DNA from: Glaciihabitans arcticus
Lineage (GTDB): Bacteria; Actinomycetota; Actinomycetes; Actinomycetales; Microbacteriaceae
Reading direction: 5' to 3'
DNA: 64,000 nt
Assembly: GCF_004310685.1 (NCBI RefSeq)
Contig: NZ_SISG01000001.1
Location: forward strand, 682,001-746,000
Part shown: one piece after another, positions 60,563 to 64,000 of the stretch
Layout: every line of letters starts with the position of its first letter
Numbering within the stretch: position 1 is the first letter of the stretch
Translations under genes and position numbers: made by a program
Notes under the pieces: model-generated
What the model was told of the DNA's origin: nothing
What the model saw: only the letters and a program-made list of their open reading frames with translations
Database searches by the model: none

Positions 60563-61572
60563 AGGTCGCTGACGCGGTCCGCGAAGCCCTGGTCGGCCAG
60601 CACGCGCGCTTCGACCTCGGGGTCGAGTCCGAGCCGTGGCCGATCCTCGCGCTGCGGCGCATCGCCGCCGAGCGACTGCAACCAGCTCCACGTGTCGTCG
60701 ACCGTCTCCCGCAACGGACGGATCCGCAGGCCCGCGGCGAGCGCCTTTGACGGATCACTGCCGTGCAGCGTGTCGTGCAGCTCGCCGGGCGGGAGCCAGG
60801 CCGGAAGCTGTGTCCACGGCTCCACGCCCGCATCGAGGATGACCGCCGGATCGACCCAGTGCAGCCGCGCGTCCGAACCCGTGGCCGCGAGACACGCGCC
60901 GAGCAGGTCGCTCATGGTTGTGGCGGTGGGCGGCGAGACGATGTCGAAGGGTCCTCCGAGGCCGGCAGCCGCGGCATCCAGCCCAAAAGCGGCGAGGTCG
61001 CGGGCGTCGACGTACTGGATCCCCAAGTCCGCCGGCCCCGGTGCGAGTATGTCCCCGCCGCGGGCCGCGCGGCCCAGCCACCACGGCAGGCGGCCGATGT
61101 TCTCATTGGGCCCCAGGATGAGCCCAGCTCGCAACAGCAGCGCGCGATCGCCGAAGTGCTCCATCGCGGCGATCTCGCCCCCGCGCTTCGCCTGGGGATA
61201 CTCGGCCTCGGTCAGGTCGGGGGAGGACTCGACGAGGGGTGCGCTCTCGGTCGCGCCGGCCGGCAACGGGGACTCGTACACCGAGCGGCTCGACACGTAC
61301 ACGTAGCGATCAACGGAGTCGGCGAGCTGCGCGGCGGCATCCCGCACGGCCACCGGAGCCCACGACCAGGTGTCGACGACGATGTCCCAGCGTCCGCCCT
61401 TCAACTCGGCGAGGCCGTCGGACTCCCACCGGTTTCCGCGCAGCGACTCCACGCCGAGCTCGGGTGCGCGCGTCTGCCGATTCAGCGTTGTCACGTGCCA
61501 GCCGCGTTCGAGGGCGTCATCTACAAAGGCCCGTCCGACAAAATCCGTACCACCGAGAACAAGGAGTCGCAT
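60547..61572 (-). CDS. NAD-dependent epimerase/dehydratase family protein
   Basis: A 341-residue extended SDR starting ATG at 61572 (MRLLVLGGTDFVGRAFVDDA); an earlier in-frame start at 61608 is less likely. The GGTDFVGR Rossmann motif, YVSSRSVYESP (catalytic Ser/Tyr region) and an active-site YxxxK-like YPQAKRGGE are present. Homologues include reductases of sugar-nucleotide or unknown substrates. It overlaps the DHFR-like gene at its 3' end and is divergent from the SPFH gene. Confidence 0.88.
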   Translation of the reverse strand: MRLLVLGGTDFVGRAFVDDALERGWHVTTLNRQTRAPELGVESLRGNRWESDGLAELKGGRWDIVVDTWSWAPVAVRDAAAQLADSVDRYVYVSSRSVYESPLPAGATESAPLVESSPDLTEAEYPQAKRGGEIAAMEHFGDRALLLRAGLILGPNENIGRLPWWLGRAARGGDILAPGPADLGIQYVDARDLAAFGLDAAAAGLGGPFDIVSPPTATTMSDLLGACLAATGSDARLHWVDPAVILDAGVEPWTQLPAWLPPGELHDTLHGSDPSKALAAGLRIRPLRETVDDTWSWLQSLGGDAPQREDRPRLGLDPEVEARVLADQGFADRVSDLQRNE

Positions 61573-61680
61573 AAAACCATCCTGCGCCGAATGACTTCCC
61601 GAGACCACCCGTAGACCGGTCGGGGTTTCTGTGCGACATACTGGACTGATCCTCGTAAATCACCTGCCCGAAAGGCCCGC

Positions 61681-63210
61681 ATGGACACCTCACAGGTCCC
61701 CAACGAGTTCGTGGTGGTCGGCATCGTTGCCGCCGTCATCGTCGTTCTCCTCATCGCATTCTTCATCCTCATCGGCGGCATCAAGGTCGCCAAGCCCGAC
61801 GAGGCGATCATCGTCACGTCGCGCCAGAAGGTCACCAAGCCGGGCGTCGAGGCCGGCGAGAATGCCGGACAGCGCGTCGTCTTCGGATCCCGTGTCTTCG
61901 TCAAGCCGATCGTCGAGGCCCACTTCAAGCTGAGCCTGCGCAGCAGGCAGCTCAACGTGCAGGCGACAGCCCAGACCCGCGACGCGATCACCATCAAGGT
62001 GAACGCCGTCGCCGTCGTCAAGGTCGGCGGTTCGGAGTCGATGGTGCGCGCAGCCGCCCAGCGATTCCTCAACCAGCAGGACCAGATCGAGACGTCGACC
62101 GAAGAGGTGCTGAGCGGTTCCGTTCGCTCCATAGTCGGCCAGCTCACGGTCACCGAGATCATCACCAACCGCTCCGCCCTGCAGGGCCAGGTGCTCGAGG
62201 CCGTTCGCGATTCCCTCGATATTCAGGGCCTGCAGATCGACACGCTCCAGATCAAGGAGATCGACGACGACAACGGCTACATCCGCGACCTTGGTCGTGG
62301 TGAGGCTGCGCGCGTGAAGCAGGTCGCCGAGATCGCTGAGTCCGTGTCCCGCCAGGCATCGGAAGAAGCCCGCATCGGTGCCGACCAGGCCGTCGCCGAG
62401 TCGCAGCGCAAGCTCGACCTGCGCAACGCGGAGATCCAGAAGGAGACGGACAAGGCTCGCGCCGAAGCCGCCGCCGCTGCTCCGCTCGCCGAGGCGATCG
62501 CCCAGCAGGAGGTCGTGGCCCAGCAGGAGATCACGGCAGGCAAGCGCGTGGGACTGCGCAAGCAGGAGCTCGACGCCGAGGTTCGTGCAGTCGCAGACGC
62601 CGGTGCCTACTCGATCCAGAAGAGCGCAGAGGCAACCGCGGGTGCTGCGGTCGCCGCCGCAAACGCAGACCGTGATGCCCGTCGCTCGTCGGCCGAGGCC
62701 ATCGAGGCAGAGGGTATCGCCGAGCGCAACCGTCGTCGCAGCGCGGCCGAGGCCGTCGAGGCCGAGGGTCTCGCCGACAAGAACCGTCGTATCGCGGCTG
62801 CCGAGGCACTCCGCGCCGAGGGTGAGGCAGAGGCAGAGGCCATTCGCGCAAAGGGTAACGCCGAGGCAGACTCCGCGCGTGCCCGCGCCGAGGCCCTCGA
62901 CGAGCGGTCGCAGGATCTCCTGCGCCAGCAGATCATCACCCTGCTGCCCGAGATCATCCGGGCAGCGTCCGAGCCGCTGTCGGCGATCTCGAACCTCACG
63001 ATCCTGTCGAGCGACGGAACGAGCGGAACGAACGCACTCGGCCAGGGCGTGGCCGGCCAGCTCGCGACATCCACCCAGATCATCAAGGACCTGGTCGGAA
63101 TCGACATCGCGGACATCATCACCGGAACCGCAGCGGGTCGCGCCGCGGGTGAGGCGATCAACCCGCCGCGCAAGCCCAAGGAGACGAAGGCCGCTACTCC
63201 GGCTGTGTAA
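61681..63210 (+). CDS. Flotillin-like SPFH domain protein
   Basis: A 509-residue membrane-microdomain protein. A single TM helix at about 10-34 (EFVVVGIVAAVIVVLLIAFF) is followed by an SPFH domain (about 35-210: VTSRQKVTKPG, RVFVKPIVEAHFKLSLRSRQ). A long Ala/Glu/Arg coiled coil (about 210-425) contains short tandem repeats such as RRSAAEAVEAEGLADKNRR, typical of flotillins. Flotillins scaffold membrane domains and signalling. The last 17 nt overlap the convergent S4 gene. ATG at 61681. Confidence 0.92.
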   Translation: MDTSQVPNEFVVVGIVAAVIVVLLIAFFILIGGIKVAKPDEAIIVTSRQKVTKPGVEAGENAGQRVVFGSRVFVKPIVEAHFKLSLRSRQLNVQATAQTRDAITIKVNAVAVVKVGGSESMVRAAAQRFLNQQDQIETSTEEVLSGSVRSIVGQLTVTEIITNRSALQGQVLEAVRDSLDIQGLQIDTLQIKEIDDDNGYIRDLGRGEAARVKQVAEIAESVSRQASEEARIGADQAVAESQRKLDLRNAEIQKETDKARAEAAAAAPLAEAIAQQEVVAQQEITAGKRVGLRKQELDAEVRAVADAGAYSIQKSAEATAGAAVAAANADRDARRSSAEAIEAEGIAERNRRRSAAEAVEAEGLADKNRRIAAAEALRAEGEAEAEAIRAKGNAEADSARARAEALDERSQDLLRQQIITLLPEIIRAASEPLSAISNLTILSSDGTSGTNALGQGVAGQLATSTQIIKDLVGIDIADIITGTAAGRAAGEAINPPRKPKETKAATPAV

Positions 63211-63586
63211 TTTCGTCGCGGCCGCGCAGCTTATCGAGCTCGCGTCGGTCGCGTTTCGTCGGACGCCCGGCTCCGCGGTCTCGCACCACGGTGACCGGGC
63301 GTTCTTCGCGCGGCGGTGGCGGGGGAGTGAGGTCGTCGAAGAGCAGTGCGGCGGCGGGCGCTCCGACCCGCTTCACGGCGAGACCACGAACGATGAGGAT
63401 GCGTTCAATCCCCTCGAGCCGCACCCGGACCTCGTCTCCGAGGCGCACCGGCTGGGACGGCTTCGCGCGTTCCTCGTTGACACGCACGTGACCGGCCTTC
63501 GTGGCCGCGGTCGCGGCGGAACGGGTCTTGACGACCCGCACCGCCCAGATCCAGCTGTCGACGCGCACACTGGAGCCGGAAGTCAT
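63194..63586 (-). CDS. S4 domain RNA-binding protein (HslR/Hsp15-like)
   Basis: A 130-residue protein: N-terminal S4 domain VRVDSWIWAVRVVKTRSAAT with GHVRVNEERAKPSQPVRLGDEV, as in Hsp15, which binds stalled 50S subunits with nascent chains. The rest is a Pro-rich segment (TPPPPPREERP) and a basic tail (GRPTKRDRRELDKLR). ATG at 63586 is chosen. It overlaps the flotillin gene by 17 nt at its 3' end. Confidence 0.88.
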   Translation of the reverse strand: MTSGSSVRVDSWIWAVRVVKTRSAATAATKAGHVRVNEERAKPSQPVRLGDEVRVRLEGIERILIVRGLAVKRVGAPAAALLFDDLTPPPPPREERPVTVVRDRGAGRPTKRDRRELDKLRGRDEITQPE

Positions 63587-63599
63587 ATCCCGACTCTAG

Positions 63600-64000
63600 T
63601 TAGAAGTTGTTGACACCGTGCTCTTCGCGCCACGCGTCGAGTCGCGCATAATCGGGCAGTTCCTGCAGCGCCCACTGGTTGCCGTCGGGATCGGCGAAGT
63701 AGACGAAGAGCCCCCAGGGCTGGTTGTCGACACCCTGGGCCGCGGCGCCGACCGAGGTCAGGTGGTCGAGCGCCTCCTGCGCATTCGACACCACCATCTG
63801 GATGGCGTTCTGCGTGCCCGGCACCATCTCGGTGATGCCCTCGCCGATGCAGATCGAGCAGGCGGATCCGGGAGGGGTGAGCTGCACGAAGCGCAGGCTC
63901 TCGTTGACTCGCTGGTCGTGGTCGGCGTTGAAGCCGATGCGGGTGTAGAACTCCTTGGCTCGGTCGATGTCGGTGACGGGTACCGCGATGAGTTCGATCT
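63600..64000 (-). CDS. VOC family protein, cut by the window end (partial)
   Basis: The minus-strand frame stays open to the window edge, and the 5' end is missing. The visible part reads IELIAVPVTDIDRAKEFYTR, FVQLTPPGSACSICIGEGI, VSNAQEALDHLTSVG and GLFVYFADPDGNQWALQELP, the glyoxalase/VOC pattern with DPDGNxW near the C-terminus. It ends RLDAWREEHGVNNF. Substrate unknown. Confidence 0.88.
   Translation of the reverse strand, partial: IELIAVPVTDIDRAKEFYTRIGFNADHDQRVNESLRFVQLTPPGSACSICIGEGITEMVPGTQNAIQMVVSNAQEALDHLTSVGAAAQGVDNQPWGLFVYFADPDGNQWALQELPDYARLDAWREEHGVNNF

Overview
The window is chromosomal DNA from a high-GC Gram-positive bacterium, most likely an actinobacterium of the Microbacteriaceae. 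The evidence is strong GC bias at third codon positions, frequent GTG starts, ATGA/GTGA gene overlaps, and two gene orders typical of Actinobacteria: recA-recX-miaB-miaA-dapF-methyltransferase-hflX, and pyrG-NUDIX-xerD-parA-scpA-scpB-rluB-tyrA-cmk-der. An F420-type (Ddn family) reductase and a HelR-type RNA polymerase recycling ATPase agree with this. Genus cannot be read from the sequence alone.

Layout. 1-4918: recA, recX, miaB, miaA and a small monooxygenase (DNA repair and tRNA modification). 4919-5960: a small insertion with a two-TM protein and an overlapping 48-residue gene. 5970-6848: dapF. 6849-17650: an accessory island placed between dapF and the methyltransferase/hflX pair. It contains a repeat element, a degenerate zinc-ribbon gene, a helicase remnant, a DUF262/DUF1524/RAMA-type nuclease, a complete type I restriction-modification set (hsdM, hsdS, hsdR) and a three-gene operon of a TIR-like (ThsB/DUF1863-like) protein, a small helical protein and a multi-TM protein. 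The last operon is the best candidate for an undescribed defence system. 17656-25937: methyltransferase, hflX, metF-metE and hypothetical genes. 25938-26587: a gene-free, repeat-rich stretch. It holds an inverted-repeat-bounded array of one octamer spaced every 22-24 bp and a nested inverted repeat just before pyrG.

26588-36201 is one tightly packed housekeeping operon for CTP synthesis, chromosome dimer resolution, condensin loading, pseudouridylation, tyrosine synthesis, CMP kinase and ribosome assembly. 36208-42701 holds regulators, a tRNA-Pro(GGG), secreted and hypothetical proteins, and helR preceded by a palindrome resembling a rifamycin-associated element. 42780-49803 holds an aminotransferase, a DEAD-box helicase, redox and methyltransferase-like genes and a siderophore-interacting protein. 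49866-53469 holds a ClgR-like regulator facing two clpP paralogues, one lacking the catalytic serine, then a LigD-type polymerase convergent with an ATP-dependent DNA ligase. 53504-64000 holds an HxlR regulator divergent from an unusual two-enzyme fusion (flavin monooxygenase plus covalent-FAD oxidase), a DUF4956-VTC-beta-helix operon, VOC, DHFR-like and epimerase genes, a flotillin-like SPFH protein, an S4 RNA-binding protein and a VOC gene cut by the window edge.

Beyond genes, three repeat families are dispersed in the intergenic DNA, and the word GGATGC/GCATCC appears to be enriched in both orientations inside coding sequence. No CRISPR array, rRNA, integrase or transposase was seen.
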